Positions 7,634 to 17,012 of a stretch of 55,361 nucleotides of DNA are shown piece after piece; within the stretch, counting starts at the first letter, position 1; each line of letters begins with the position of its first letter. The notes below the pieces were generated by a model. It had not been told where the DNA came from, did no database searches, and saw only the letters and a list, made by a program, of their open reading frames with translations. Made by a program: the position numbers and the translations under genes. The stretch spans positions 247,198 to 302,558 of the forward strand of contig NZ_RHLQ01000001.1 of assembly GCF_003711845.1 (NCBI RefSeq), given 5' to 3'. The DNA comes from Lysinibacillus halotolerans. Lineage in GTDB: Bacteria; Bacillota; Bacilli; Bacillales_A; Planococcaceae.

Positions 7634-10138
7634 ATGGCAAACAATAATATTGAAAACATTGAAATAAATTTCGATGAAATTGGCTTGAATCATCTAATTG
7701 AAGGGAAATCTTATATATTATCTATTAGTAAAGATGATGTAGTTTACGAATTCTTCATGAACTTAAAGGGAACAAACTCTCTTATATGTATGGGTAATGG
7801 GGCATTTGATTATACTCGTAGTGAACTACCAATTTTCCAACGAAAAACATGGGTTAATGAAATTGAATGTTCGACTATAATTTATAATGACCCTACTTTA
7901 TATCACGGACAAATTAATTTAGGTTGGTGTCAAGGAACTAAAGAGAAGTTTTATTTAAAAGAAATTGCTGAAATTGTTATTAAAATTAGTAAACTTATGA
8001 AAATAAAAGCTGAAAATATAATATTTTATGGTAGTTCTGCTGGTGGATTCATGTCTTTATATTTAGCTGGGCTAATTAAGGAATCCCTTGCAATAGTAAA
8101 TAATCCACAAACTATTGTTCCTAACTATTATTCATCACATGTAAATAAAATGTTTTCTGTCTCCTATAATGGGTTGTCTAGTAAAGAGATAATAGAAAAT
8201 TATCAGGATAGACTTAACATTCCTTATTTCTATAAAACTCAAGGATATATACCTAAGATTTTATATTTACAAAATTTAGCGTGTGAGCATGATGTTAAAA
8301 GGCATTTAACGCCATTTTTATCAACGTTATATACTGAAAATAGTAACCTTATTAAAGATAAAATTCGATTGGAATTTTATTTTAATGAAGAAGAAGGACA
8401 TAATCCTATGTCTAAAGAAAAAACCCTTAAATATTTAAATGAATATTCTAGTGATAAGGTTAAAGTACAAAATAACGATGAAGAAAAAGTTAAATTTAAT
8501 GATTTAAATACAACGCAAATTATAAAAATTTCAAGTTTTAATAGTACAACAATTGAAAACGCTAATAAAATTTTAAATAACCAAATAGTTGTGTTTTCAT
8601 CGTTAGATGTTCTAGATTTTAGCGAAGGAATAAATTGGGATTATACTCACCATACAAATCCTGGCACGTATCAGCTTTATTTACAAGCATTAAATTGTAT
8701 TAGTATTTTATTGAATGCTTATGAAAAATCAAATGATCTAAAGTATTTAATAAAAGCACAGGAAATAATTGAGTCATGGATAAAGTACGAAGAAACAAAT
8801 CCTGAAAATACAATGGTTTGGTATGACCACCCAACTGCATACCGTGCCCATAATTTAGTATATTTTCTAATATTAGCAAAACGACATTTAAATATTAATA
8901 TAGAGAAATATGTGTCGTTAATTGAACGTCATGCTACTTTTTTATATAAAGACGATCATTACCGAAAAAACAATCATGGAATAATGATGGATAGAGCTTT
9001 AATTTTATTAGGTAATAGTATTAGTCATCCTGAGGCGTCAAGATGGATTGAAAAAGGGATTTGGCGATTAAAAGATACTTTTTATTCAAGCTATAGTTAT
9101 AATGGTGTTCATTTAGAAAATTCACCTGAGTATCATACGATAGTTTATAATTTATACAAATCCACAGAATCATTTTTAAATAAGAATAATCTTTCATTAG
9201 GCGAAGATGTATTAAATATTTTGAGTAAATCTGAAAAATATTTTGCCTATTTAGCTAAACCAGATCTTTCATTACCTCAGATTGGTGATACTGGAAAAGC
9301 GAAAGCCAAAATAGAGAAAAGATTTGATAGTTTCCATGATCAGGTTGCTGGAATAAGTGTTCTACAATCTGAAAATAAAAAAGACCCAAAACTTTCTACT
9401 TGGATTTCATTTGTCAGTGGATATGGTACAGTTACCCATAAACATAACGACGACCTTTCAATAACTTTATTTTATAATGGAAAAGATATTTTTATGGACA
9501 CAGGTAAATATGGTTATGGTAATTCACCGATACGTGGATATGTACTATCACCTGAAGCTCATACTACCGTACATCTTAAAGGGAAAAAATATAAATATGA
9601 CTTAACAATGGATGATATGAAAAAAATTTATACAAAGAGTTTTTATACATCTGAAAAATTAGACATTGTAAGTGGTGTTAATGGTGGTTATGATAACTTA
9701 TCTCTTGAAAGAACATTAGTGTTTATTAAACCTGATATTTTAATTATTCTTGATCGTGCAAAATCAGAAGGCTTAAAAAATATTGTTCAAACATTTAATC
9801 TAGCTCCACACATAGAAATTGGTAAGGAAGAAAAAAATAAGATTTTACTATATTCCGAAAACGATGAAATAGAGTTAGAACAATTTAATACAATTGATTC
9901 TCTGGATATTCGAGAAGGTTCTATTGATCCACCTGTTGCAATCATTGCAGAAAAATTTGGTAGTGTTATTCCGACGCGTCAATTGCAATATAATAAAAAA
10001 ATGAAAACAGGGAATTTTTTAACTGTAGTAAAGCTTGGGAAAAATGCAATAGATAGTTTTAAAAAAGTTGAATTAGATGAGGCTAATAATCTTATGAAAA
10101 TTGAACTTAGAGAAACAGTATTGCAATTTTATATATAA
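7634..10138 (+). CDS. Esterase-like / heparinase II-III fusion protein
   Basis: An 834-residue two-part protein. Residues about 45-270 resemble an alpha/beta-hydrolase: IIFYGSSAGGFMSLYLAG with GSSAGG at 133-138, the expected nucleophile being Ser135, and a possible late histidine in EEGHNPMS. Residues about 320-834 resemble heparinase II/III polysaccharide lyases: an alpha-toroid with KNNHG and ENSPEYH, then a beta-sheet part with THKHNDDL (His602, His604) and MDTGKYGYGN. These motifs carry the catalytic His/Tyr/Asn set in the lyase family. No signal peptide or membrane anchor is visible, so the protein looks cytoplasmic. It sits between a glycosyltransferase and UDP-ManNAc dehydrogenase, so it may trim or proofread a uronic-acid polymer. 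The RBS is GAGGAG (about 7622-7627). Activity is inferred from motifs only. Confidence 0.75.
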   Translation: MANNNIENIEINFDEIGLNHLIEGKSYILSISKDDVVYEFFMNLKGTNSLICMGNGAFDYTRSELPIFQRKTWVNEIECSTIIYNDPTLYHGQINLGWCQGTKEKFYLKEIAEIVIKISKLMKIKAENIIFYGSSAGGFMSLYLAGLIKESLAIVNNPQTIVPNYYSSHVNKMFSVSYNGLSSKEIIENYQDRLNIPYFYKTQGYIPKILYLQNLACEHDVKRHLTPFLSTLYTENSNLIKDKIRLEFYFNEEEGHNPMSKEKTLKYLNEYSSDKVKVQNNDEEKVKFNDLNTTQIIKISSFNSTTIENANKILNNQIVVFSSLDVLDFSEGINWDYTHHTNPGTYQLYLQALNCISILLNAYEKSNDLKYLIKAQEIIESWIKYEETNPENTMVWYDHPTAYRAHNLVYFLILAKRHLNINIEKYVSLIERHATFLYKDDHYRKNNHGIMMDRALILLGNSISHPEASRWIEKGIWRLKDTFYSSYSYNGVHLENSPEYHTIVYNLYKSTESFLNKNNLSLGEDVLNILSKSEKYFAYLAKPDLSLPQIGDTGKAKAKIEKRFDSFHDQVAGISVLQSENKKDPKLSTWISFVSGYGTVTHKHNDDLSITLFYNGKDIFMDTGKYGYGNSPIRGYVLSPEAHTTVHLKGKKYKYDLTMDDMKKIYTKSFYTSEKLDIVSGVNGGYDNLSLERTLVFIKPDILIILDRAKSEGLKNIVQTFNLAPHIEIGKEEKNKILLYSENDEIELEQFNTIDSLDIREGSIDPPVAIIAEKFGSVIPTRQLQYNKKMKTGNFLTVVKLGKNAIDSFKKVELDEANNLMKIELRETVLQFYI

Positions 10139-10162
10139 TTATAAATTATTGGAGGCATAAAA

Positions 10163-11440
10163 ATGAAATTAACAACCATCGGATTAGGCTATATTGGTTT
10201 ACCAACATCAATTATGTTTGCAAAACATGGTGTAGAAGTAGTAGGAGTAGATGTAAAACAATCAGTAATTGACACTTTAAACAGTGGACAAATTCATATT
10301 GAGGAACCAGGTTTACAAGAAGCTTTGGAGGAAGTAATAGAAAAGGGTACTTTTAAAGCATCATTAACACCAGAAAAAGCCGATGCTTTCATTATCTCAG
10401 TACCAACCCCGAATCACAACGATGAATATAAATCTTGTGATCTATCTTATGTATTGAGTGGTGTCAAAAGTGTATTACCATATGTTGAAAAAGGTAATGT
10501 AATTATTGTTGAATCTACTATTGCTCCACGTAGTATGGATGATGAAGTAAAACCGTTAGTAGAAGCTGCTGGATTTACTGTAGGTGAAGATATTTTCCTT
10601 GTTCATTGTCCTGAACGTGTATTACCAGGTCAAATTTTACATGAACTTATCCATAACAACCGCATTGTAGGGGGAATTACAACTGCATGTACTGAAGCTG
10701 GAGCTAAAGTTTATTCTACTTTCGTTCAAGGAGAAATTATTAAAACGAACGCTAAAACTGCAGAAATGTCTAAATTAATGGAAAATACTTTCCGTGATGT
10801 TAATATTGCATTAGCAAATGAACTAGCAAAAGTATGTACAGAACTTGAAATTAATGCACTAGAGGTTATTGAAATGGCAAACAAACATCCACGAGTTAAT
10901 TTACATACACCTGGACCAGGTGTAGGTGGACATTGTTTAGCGGTAGACCCATACTTTATTGTTGCTAAAGCACCAGAAACTGCAAAATTAATCAATTTAT
11001 CACGTGAAATCAATGTTTCGATGCCTGAATATGTTGTTGAAAATGTAAACAAATTAATGTTTAATCGTGGCGGAAAAGTAATTACGGTCTTTGGATTAAC
11101 ATACAAAGGGAATGTAGATGATATTCGTGAAAGCCCGGCAATGGAAATTTACGAAATGTTAAAGGAACAAGGGAATTTTGAAGTACGTGCTTACGACCCG
11201 CATGTCAAATTAGATTGGGTATTACCTAACTTAAAACAAGCAGTTAATAATTCTGATTTAATACTAATTTTAGCTGATCACAATGAATTTAAAGAATTTA
11301 GTGGTACCGATTTAATAGAGATGAATGAAAAATTAATATTTGATACTAAAAATGTAGTGAAAACAGTTTCAACAGATATTGAATATGTAAACTATGGTAA
11401 CTTATATCAAGCATTAAAAAAGGTTGCTGTCTCTAAATGA
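10163..11440 (+). CDS. wecC: UDP-N-acetyl-D-mannosamine dehydrogenase
   Basis: A 425-residue NAD-dependent nucleotide-sugar dehydrogenase that oxidises UDP-ManNAc to UDP-ManNAcA in two steps. The N-terminal NAD fold starts GLGYIGLPTSIMFAKHG. The active-site segment is GPGVGGHCLAVDPYFI with nucleophile Cys258. The C-terminal UDP-binding domain starts around VFGLTYKGNVDDIRESP. The GGHC-x-x-VDP-x-F form fits the WecC/MnaB branch better than the UDP-glucose dehydrogenase (TuaD) branch, and a UDP-GlcNAc 2-epimerase gene lies 2.5 kb downstream, making the substrate. The RBS is TTGGAGG (about 10149-10155). The gene overlaps the following permease gene by 4 bp (ATGA), tying acid-sugar supply to export. 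Confidence is high for the family, good for the substrate. Confidence 0.88.
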   Translation: MKLTTIGLGYIGLPTSIMFAKHGVEVVGVDVKQSVIDTLNSGQIHIEEPGLQEALEEVIEKGTFKASLTPEKADAFIISVPTPNHNDEYKSCDLSYVLSGVKSVLPYVEKGNVIIVESTIAPRSMDDEVKPLVEAAGFTVGEDIFLVHCPERVLPGQILHELIHNNRIVGGITTACTEAGAKVYSTFVQGEIIKTNAKTAEMSKLMENTFRDVNIALANELAKVCTELEINALEVIEMANKHPRVNLHTPGPGVGGHCLAVDPYFIVAKAPETAKLINLSREINVSMPEYVVENVNKLMFNRGGKVITVFGLTYKGNVDDIRESPAMEIYEMLKEQGNFEVRAYDPHVKLDWVLPNLKQAVNNSDLILILADHNEFKEFSGTDLIEMNEKLIFDTKNVVKTVSTDIEYVNYGNLYQALKKVAVSK

Positions 11441-12249
11441 GTTCTATTTTAACTCTTATTAAGGAACAAATCCTTAATCTTCAATTAATATTTCGTATTG
11501 GTTTATATGAAACAAAAAGCCAATATCAAATGCATTATTTAGGCCGTATTTGGCAATTTCTAAACCCTCTGATACTAATAGGCGTATATTGGTTTGTCTT
11601 TGGTTTGGGAATTAGAGGAGGCTCTCCAGTTGGAGAGACTCCATTTTTCCTTTGGTTATTAACAGGTCTTATACCTTGGTTATATATTTCACCAACTGTG
11701 ACTCAAGCTTCTAATAGTATTCATTCTAAAATAGCTATGGTATCAAAAATGAATTTTCCAGTAAGTGTTTTACCAACAATAAAAATGTTTAGTAACTCTA
11801 TTACTTTTTTTATTTTATTAATTGCTACAATATGTATTATTAGTATTTACGGTAATTTTTCCGGTTTATATATTATTCAATTACCGTACTACCTAATTAG
11901 TGTGTATGTTTTAATTTATGCAATTACAATACTAACTTCTTCTTTAGCCGTAATAGTAAGAGATGTTCAAAATATTGTCCAAGCAATAATGAGAATCATG
12001 TTTTTCCTACTACCAATTGTTTGGAATGTAGAATCTTCTGAAGCTTTAACAGAACCTTTAGTTACATTATTAAAGTTAAACCCTTTTTATTATTTGATTG
12101 AAGGTTTTAGACATACTTTAATTGGTGGAGAATGGTTTTTTGATGATATTACCTATACAATTTATTTCTGGATTTTAACAGTGATAATTCTATTGATTGG
12201 TTCAACTGTGCACTTAAAATTCCGAAATAAATTTGTAGATTATTTGTAA
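11437..12249 (+). CDS. Polysaccharide/teichoic acid ABC exporter permease (first copy)
   Basis: A 270-residue ABC-2 type permease of the TagG/Wzm family with about six membrane segments. It begins with a cytoplasmic helix containing [22 protein letters not shown], where the LGRIWxFLNPL pattern is the family hallmark. Later it has [18 protein letters not shown] before the last segments. Together with the ATPase encoded 14 bp downstream it would flip or export undecaprenyl-linked glycopolymer across the membrane. Its ATG overlaps the wecC stop, and no strong ribosome site is seen, so translation is probably coupled. A second, diverged pair is encoded at 22588-25025. Which copy exports true teichoic acid cannot be decided from this gene alone. 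Confidence 0.88.
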   Translation: MSSILTLIKEQILNLQLIFRIGLYETKSQYQMHYLGRIWQFLNPLILIGVYWFVFGLGIRGGSPVGETPFFLWLLTGLIPWLYISPTVTQASNSIHSKIAMVSKMNFPVSVLPTIKMFSNSITFFILLIATICIISIYGNFSGLYIIQLPYYLISVYVLIYAITILTSSLAVIVRDVQNIVQAIMRIMFFLLPIVWNVESSEALTEPLVTLLKLNPFYYLIEGFRHTLIGGEWFFDDITYTIYFWILTVIILLIGSTVHLKFRNKFVDYL

Positions 12250-12263
12250 TTGGAGGTCTTAAA

Positions 12264-13874
12264 ATGAGACCTAAAGTAATATTTAAAAATGTATCAAAAA
12301 GTTATAATTTATATAATAAACAATCAGATAAAATTCTTGAAATGTTTTCATCGAGGAAAAAAAATGAAGATTTTCAAGCTATAAAAAATGTCAGTTTCTC
12401 TATCTATGAAGGTGATGTTATAGGGGTTGTTGGGTTAAATGGAGCGGGGAAATCTACCTTATCCAATTTAATTGCTCAAATTATCCCTCCTACATCTGGA
12501 GAAATAGAAATTAATGGAGAAACTTCATTGATTGCTATTTCTGTTGGATTAAATAACCAATTATCAGGTAGAGAAAATATTCGATTAAAATGTTTAATGC
12601 ATGGTCTTAGTAATGAGAAAATTAAAAAAATACTTCCAGATATTATTGAGTTTGCTGATATCGGTAAATTTATAGATCAACCTGTTAAAAATTATTCTAG
12701 CGGTATGAAATCTAAACTAGGTTTTGCTATTTCTGTACATACAAATCCAGATATTTTAATTATCGATGAAGCTCTTTCCGTAGGAGATCAAACATTTTAT
12801 CAAAAATGTATTGATAAAATGAATGAGTTTAAAAAACAAGGGAAGACAATTATATTCATCAGTCACTCGATTTCTCAAGTGAAATCTTTTTGTGATAAAG
12901 TAATTTGGATGAATTATGGCCAAATTGAAATGTTCGATGAAGTTCAAATTGTAATTGAAAAGTATCGGCAATTTGTTAAATGGTTTAATAATCTATCTGA
13001 AACAGAAAAAAAGCAATATCGTTATGAAAAACTTCAATCTCAATATAAAGCTGAAGATGTAATCATAGCTTCTAGGTCGAGATCGAGATTGTCCCGTAAA
13101 TCTACTAAAACTCGAGATTGGTCTTTTTCATTTATCGGCCAGACCTTTGTTTTATTAATTGCACTTTTTATAACGATAATCTTTATGTTTAAAATTCCTT
13201 TTATAGACACTTTAACCGGTCTATTAAAAGACGAACAACAACATTCAATTAATGAAGGCGATAAGGTAAAAAATGAAGAAAAGAAAGAAGTAACTTCGAT
13301 GATTAGTCAATATGGCTTTGTAGTTGTAGAGGATACAAATGTTTATAATTCAATAGATTCAACAAGTGCTTCTTTTCCATTAAATTTTGGAGATAAAGTA
13401 TATATTACTGAACAAATTGGAGAACATTTTAAATTTACGTTTGATGACAAAGAATTATATGTAAATCAGAGTGATATTATTTTATTGGAAGAAAGTTTTG
13501 AAGAATCTAGTTTTCAAATAGAAGATTTTGTTTCTGCATTTCCATCAGAATTCTCAGATTCATATATGTATTTCTTTGCCTTTTTAGGTGGAAACTATGA
13601 TCAAATTAAATCTTCAATGAGTACTGAACCAGTTGAAACGGAAAATGGATTAGGGGAGAGTATCCTATCTTATCCTGCTTATTTTGTTGAATATCATTTT
13701 GATGATCAAGGTAATGCAAATGAAATCGTCATTAATAACATTGAGTTAGATGCAATTGGAAATATAGATTTAACAAGTTCAAAAATGAGTGATTCCACTT
13801 ATTACTTACAAAATGAAACTTATGAAGTCTTTATAAATGATGAAATTAGTAAAATTTCATTCTCATTAAAGTAG
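12264..13874 (+). CDS. ABC exporter ATPase with membrane anchor and outer SH3-like domain (TagH-like)
   Basis: A 536-residue ATPase partner of the preceding permease. The N-terminal 240 residues hold Walker [10 protein letters not shown] (57-65), signature YSSGM (144-148), Walker B ILIIDEA (164-170) and the switch histidine H201. A basic linker ([14 protein letters not shown]) leads to one membrane segment at about 290-310. The remaining residues would lie outside the cell and include an SH3-like stretch (about 350-410) that starts [14 protein letters not shown]. This architecture matches Bacillus TagH, about 530 residues, whose C-terminal part is extracytoplasmic. The RBS is TTGGAGG (about 12250-12256). 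A possible hairpin follows the stop. The outer domain may bind the exported polymer or wall. Confidence 0.85.
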   Translation: MRPKVIFKNVSKSYNLYNKQSDKILEMFSSRKKNEDFQAIKNVSFSIYEGDVIGVVGLNGAGKSTLSNLIAQIIPPTSGEIEINGETSLIAISVGLNNQLSGRENIRLKCLMHGLSNEKIKKILPDIIEFADIGKFIDQPVKNYSSGMKSKLGFAISVHTNPDILIIDEALSVGDQTFYQKCIDKMNEFKKQGKTIIFISHSISQVKSFCDKVIWMNYGQIEMFDEVQIVIEKYRQFVKWFNNLSETEKKQYRYEKLQSQYKAEDVIIASRSRSRLSRKSTKTRDWSFSFIGQTFVLLIALFITIIFMFKIPFIDTLTGLLKDEQQHSINEGDKVKNEEKKEVTSMISQYGFVVVEDTNVYNSIDSTSASFPLNFGDKVYITEQIGEHFKFTFDDKELYVNQSDIILLEESFEESSFQIEDFVSAFPSEFSDSYMYFFAFLGGNYDQIKSSMSTEPVETENGLGESILSYPAYFVEYHFDDQGNANEIVINNIELDAIGNIDLTSSKMSDSTYYLQNETYEVFINDEISKISFSLK

Positions 13875-13889
13875 TTTTTCCTCTTTAAA

Positions 13890-13922
13890 CTGCATCCATA
13901 TTGTCAAACCAAATGGATGCAG
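13890..13922 (+). terminator. Possible hairpin after the first exporter operon
   Basis: A perfect 10-bp inverted repeat, CTGCATCCAT (13890-13899) with ATGGATGCAG (13913-13922), has a 13-nt loop. No clear T run follows, so it could be an attenuating hairpin or RNA end-protection rather than a classic terminator. Confidence 0.4.
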
Positions 13923-13935
13923 ATTACTAAAACTA

Positions 13936-13965
13936 TTGACACTAACTTTTGTTGTTGAGTATAAA
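13936..13965 (+). promoter_or_regulatory. SigA promoter of UDP-GlcNAc 2-epimerase gene
   Basis: A perfect -35 TTGACA (13936-13941), an 18-bp spacer and -10 TATAAA (13960-13965) lie about 25 bp before the start codon at 13991. This suggests the epimerase gene is transcribed separately from the operon upstream. Confidence 0.75.
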
Positions 13966-13990
13966 ATATGCTTTGAAAGGTTGATACATA

Positions 13991-15121
13991 ATGTCTAAAA
14001 AATATAAAGTAATGACTATTTTCGGTACCCGTCCAGAGGCTATTAAAATGGCACCCCTTGTATTAGAACTCCAAAAACATCCCGAACAAATTGACTCCAT
14101 CGTAACGGTTACTGCCCAACATCGTCAAATGCTTGACCAAGTACTTGAGACCTTTCAAATTGACCCGGATTATGATTTAAATATTATGAAGGATCGACAA
14201 ACGTTAGTAGACGTTGCCGTAAACGCTCTACAAGGTTTAGATGCCGTTATGAAAGAAGCGAAACCAGATGTCGTTTTAGTGCATGGTGATACGGCAACGA
14301 CTTTTGTAGGTAGTTTAGCAGCTTTTTACAACCAAATTGCTATTGGCCATGTGGAAGCAGGTTTGCGTACAGGTAATAAATATTCTCCATATCCTGAAGA
14401 AATGAATCGACAGTTAACAGGTGTAATGGCGGATCTGCATTTTGCTCCTACCGAAGTATCAAAGCATAATCTTTTACTGGAAAACAAACCTGAAGAATCC
14501 ATCTTTGTAACAGGGAATACAGCTATTGATGCTCTTAAAACAACCGTTCGTCCTGAATACACTCACCCGGTTTTAGAAAAAATCGGAAACGATCGTATGA
14601 TTTTATTAACCGCGCACCGTCGTGAAAATCTAGGGGAACCTATGCGTAATATGTTCCGAGCGATTGTTCGAATTTTAGAAGAACAGGATGATGTACAAGT
14701 TGTTTATCCGGTTCATATGAATCCCGTTGTGCGAGAAATTGCTAATGAAATTTTAGGAGACAATTCCCGAGTTCATTTAATTGAGCCGTTAGAAGTTTTT
14801 GATTTCCATAATTTCGCTGCCCAATCCTATATGATTTTAACCGACTCTGGTGGTGTGCAAGAAGAAGCCCCATCTTTAGGGAAGCCTGTTCTCGTGTTAC
14901 GTGATACAACTGAGCGTCCAGAAGGAATAGCAGCAGGGACATTAAAACTAGCCGGTACAGATGAAGAAACAATTTACCGTTTAGCTACTGAATTACTGAC
15001 GGATGAAAACGCATATAACGAAATGGCTCAAGCTTCTAATCCTTATGGAGATGGTTTTGCATCGGAAAGAATTGTGGAACACTTACTTTCTTATTTAAAT
15101 AAATCAAAGGTTCTTCAATAA
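13991..15121 (+). CDS. mnaA: UDP-N-acetylglucosamine 2-epimerase
   Basis: A 376-residue non-hydrolysing epimerase that interconverts UDP-GlcNAc and UDP-ManNAc. Family marks are FGTRPEAIKMAPL at the start, QHRQMLDQ, VHGDTATTF, GHVEAGLRTGN, LTAHRRENLGEP and LTDSGGVQEEAPSLGKP, all in the usual order and at the usual length. UDP-ManNAc feeds two products predicted in this window: TagA, which transfers ManNAc onto the lipid carrier for wall teichoic acid, and WecC, which makes UDP-ManNAcA. Its own strong SigA promoter fits such a shared role. Codon use is less AT-biased than in the upstream operon. The RBS is AAAGG (13975-13980 area). It ends facing tagD, with a shared bidirectional terminator. 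Confidence 0.93.
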   Translation: MSKKYKVMTIFGTRPEAIKMAPLVLELQKHPEQIDSIVTVTAQHRQMLDQVLETFQIDPDYDLNIMKDRQTLVDVAVNALQGLDAVMKEAKPDVVLVHGDTATTFVGSLAAFYNQIAIGHVEAGLRTGNKYSPYPEEMNRQLTGVMADLHFAPTEVSKHNLLLENKPEESIFVTGNTAIDALKTTVRPEYTHPVLEKIGNDRMILLTAHRRENLGEPMRNMFRAIVRILEEQDDVQVVYPVHMNPVVREIANEILGDNSRVHLIEPLEVFDFHNFAAQSYMILTDSGGVQEEAPSLGKPVLVLRDTTERPEGIAAGTLKLAGTDEETIYRLATELLTDENAYNEMAQASNPYGDGFASERIVEHLLSYLNKSKVLQ

Positions 15122-15170
15122 TTCAAATCGGTCCTATTTGCTTTAAATTCTAATTTGTAAGATTTATATG

Positions 15171-15213
15171 AAAAAAAGCTCCTAATCATTCGAGTGATTA
15201 GGAACTTTTTTGT
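15171..15213. terminator. Bidirectional terminator between mnaA and tagD
   Basis: The stem is TCCTAATCA (15180-15188) with TGATTAGGA (15195-15203) and a 6-nt loop. It is flanked by an A run (15171-15177) and a T run (15206-15211), so it can stop both converging transcripts. Confidence 0.85.
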
Positions 15214-15614
15214 TATTTTTTACCTGCTACTTCTTTTAGATCTTTTTTTATTTTCGTAGTTGAGATACCAACTGTTCTTGGTAAATAAACAACTTCACAA
15301 TAGTCTTTTAGGAAGTCGAATTTTCCTTCCCAATCATCGCCCATTACGAATACATCCACATCGTATTTTTGGACGTCCTCAATTTTTTGTTCCCATGTAT
15401 TTTCAGGAATTACTAAATCTACATATCGAATCGCTTCTAAAATCATTTTTCGTTGTTCAAATGTATAATAAGCTTTTTTTCCTTTTAATGCATTGAACTC
15501 GTCCGTTGAAATCGCAACGATTAAATAATCGCCTTGTTCCTTTGCTCGTCGAAGAATATTTATATGTCCTGAATGTAGAAGATCGAATGTACCGTAAGTA
15601 ATTACTCGTTTCAT
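15213..15614 (-). CDS. tagD: Glycerol-3-phosphate cytidylyltransferase
   Basis: A 133-residue enzyme that makes CDP-glycerol from CTP and glycerol 3-phosphate, the donor for glycerol-phosphate teichoic acid. It shows the nucleotidyltransferase motif GTFDLLHSGHINIL (HSGH, the family's HxGH form), the ISTDEFNALKGK stretch, VFVMGDDWEGKFDFL, and the C-terminal RTVGISTTKIK matching the RTxGISTT signature. Length fits TagD. GGAGG lies just upstream (about 15620-15624, read on the minus strand). It is transcribed away from tagA, so the tagA/tagD divergent layout known from Bacillus is kept, but here tagD stands alone. The glycerophosphotransferases that would use its product lie at 26-33 kb. Confidence 0.95.
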   Translation of the reverse strand: MKRVITYGTFDLLHSGHINILRRAKEQGDYLIVAISTDEFNALKGKKAYYTFEQRKMILEAIRYVDLVIPENTWEQKIEDVQKYDVDVFVMGDDWEGKFDFLKDYCEVVYLPRTVGISTTKIKKDLKEVAGKK

Positions 15615-16130
15615 TAAAGTTCCTCCATCTATTTTTAAGTTCTACAATTTTGCTAAATTAATATACAATCAAATTTACATAATCTTATAATATCATAAAT
15701 AAAGCAAAACACATTAACAAGAACTAAATATTTATGTTACGAAATTTAAATAATGATTACTGCGTTTGTACTTGCAAATTAAAATAATTTATATTCAAAA
15801 TACTATTCTGTTCATTATGCTACTGAATAGTAATATTTTGAACAGCTTAATATTATCAAATAAAGGTTAATTATGTATCTTTTATTATCGATATATTGTA
15901 ATATTATTACTTTGGTATAAAAATTATTTTAAAAATATAATTGAAATGTCGTAAAAAGGGATAAAGTGGAAACGTAAATTTGTTCACTAACAACCAATAA
16001 TTTGTTATAATAAATTTTACATTAAATACACAATTTAATCATTCATTTACTAATGTAAGTGATTAATAATGAATCCATTTTCAATTGAAAATTCGTTTTG
16101 GACTGTTATTTAGAAAATGGGAGGACAAAT
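15615..16130. other. Divergent tagD/tagA regulatory region
   Basis: About 516 bp of AT-rich DNA separate tagD and tagA, with no gene found. The tagA side holds a good extended -10 (16003-16011). On the tagD side ATAATA at 15687-15692 could be a minus-strand TATTAT, without a clear -35. TTTACA (15673-15678) and TTAACA (15714-15719) resemble PhoP half-sites but do not form the 11-bp periodic array expected for a PhoP box. Confidence 0.45.
16003..16011 (+). promoter_or_regulatory. Extended -10 promoter of tagA
   Basis: TGTTATAAT (16003-16011) is a consensus extended -10 (TGnTATAAT). The best -35-like hexamer, TTGTTC at 15980-15985, is 20 bp away and weak. The leader to the tagA start at 16131 would be about 113 nt. 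Confidence 0.6.
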
Positions 16131-16850
16131 ATGTCAACAGTAAAAATTCAAAATGTAAATTTCCATAATAATAGTATGGGTGAATTCATCGATATTTTTG
16201 ATAATAGAATACAAGAACAGGAGAAAACATTTGTTGTAACAGCTAATCCAGAACTTGTTTCATTAGCAAATAAAGATCCTAAATATTATAGAACGTTAAA
16301 TCATGCTGACTTCGTATTAGCCGATGGAATCGGTGTTGTAATTGCGTCAAAAATTATTAATGAGCCTTTAAAAGAACGAGTTGCAGGTTTTGATATAATG
16401 GGCGAACTATTAAAAAAAGCGGAAAAAGAAAATTTAAAAGTTTTCTTACTTGGGGCAAAGGACACAACAATTGAAAAAGCGTATGTGAATATTCAAAAGA
16501 AACATCCAAATTTAAATATTGTCGGGAAACAACATGGTTATATTGATATTAATGACGAAGAAATTGTCAACAAAATGGTGGAACTTGAACCTGATTTAAT
16601 ATTTGTAGGTCTAGGTTTTCCTAAACAAGAATTTTGGATTGAAAAACATATCGACAAATTTAAAAAAGGTTTATTTATGGGAGTTGGAGGAAGTTTCGAT
16701 GTGTGGGCTGGGGAAGTGAAAAGGGCACCACAAACATGGATTGACCTTCATTTAGAATGGTTATATCGACTAATTCAACAACCTACACGATTTAAAAGAA
16801 TGTTAGTATTACCCCAATTTTTGTTTAAAGTAATATTTGAAAGAAAATAA
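16131..16850 (+). CDS. tagA: N-acetylglucosaminyldiphosphoundecaprenol N-acetyl-beta-D-mannosaminyltransferase
   Basis: A 239-residue GT26 (WecG/TagA/CpsF) enzyme that adds ManNAc from UDP-ManNAc to undecaprenyl-PP-GlcNAc, the first committed step of wall teichoic acid linkage-unit synthesis. It acts at the inner membrane face. The start at 16131 is favoured by GGGAGG (16119-16124); an upstream in-frame TTG at 16098 has no support. Signature stretches are TANPELVSLANKDPKYY, ADFVLADGIGVV (the Asp region implicated in catalysis in this family), VFLLGAKDTTIEKA, and GLGFPKQEFWI followed by GVGGSFDVWAGEVKRAP. The basic, aromatic C-terminus (residues about 200-239) fits the membrane-docking appendage of TagA. 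It is monocistronic, with its own promoter and a strong terminator. Confidence 0.93.
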   Translation: MSTVKIQNVNFHNNSMGEFIDIFDNRIQEQEKTFVVTANPELVSLANKDPKYYRTLNHADFVLADGIGVVIASKIINEPLKERVAGFDIMGELLKKAEKENLKVFLLGAKDTTIEKAYVNIQKKHPNLNIVGKQHGYIDINDEEIVNKMVELEPDLIFVGLGFPKQEFWIEKHIDKFKKGLFMGVGGSFDVWAGEVKRAPQTWIDLHLEWLYRLIQQPTRFKRMLVLPQFLFKVIFERK

Positions 16851-16863
16851 TATTATATTTTAG

Positions 16864-16899
16864 CGTATTTTATACAAAAAGTATAAAATACGTTTTTTT
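16864..16899 (+). terminator. Rho-independent terminator after tagA
   Basis: A perfect 12-bp stem, CGTATTTTATAC (16864-16875) with GTATAAAATACG (16881-16892), has loop AAAAA and a run of seven T (16893-16899). Confidence 0.92.
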
Positions 16900-16962
16900 A
16901 TTAGAAAAAAAGGATAAGTATGCAGAAAAAAATGTATTCATGGCTTAAAAATAATTTTTGTA

Positions 16963-16990
16963 TTGTACATTTTTAATTTTCTGATATAAT
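16963..16990 (+). promoter_or_regulatory. Promoter of the acyltransferase gene
   Basis: TTGTAC (16963-16968), a 16-bp spacer and TATAAT (16985-16990), the latter in extended form TGATATAAT, lie close to the GGAGGA ribosome site at 16999-17004. The predicted 5' leader is only about 16 nt. Confidence 0.65.
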
Positions 16991-17012
16991 TCTTCCTTGG
17001 AGGAAATTTACA

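Noticed and set aside
10726-11106. Minus-strand open frame of 126 codons inside wecC
   Set aside because: Entirely inside a well-conserved dehydrogenase gene; no ribosome site or protein-like pattern.
14326-14972. Two minus-strand frames inside mnaA
   Set aside because: Shadows of a conserved gene; no independent start signals.
15260-15496. Plus-strand frame opposite tagD
   Set aside because: Antisense shadow of a gene with full family motifs.
15673-15719. PhoP-box-like TTTACA and TTAACA before tagD
   Set aside because: Two isolated hexamers without the required 11-bp periodic repeats.
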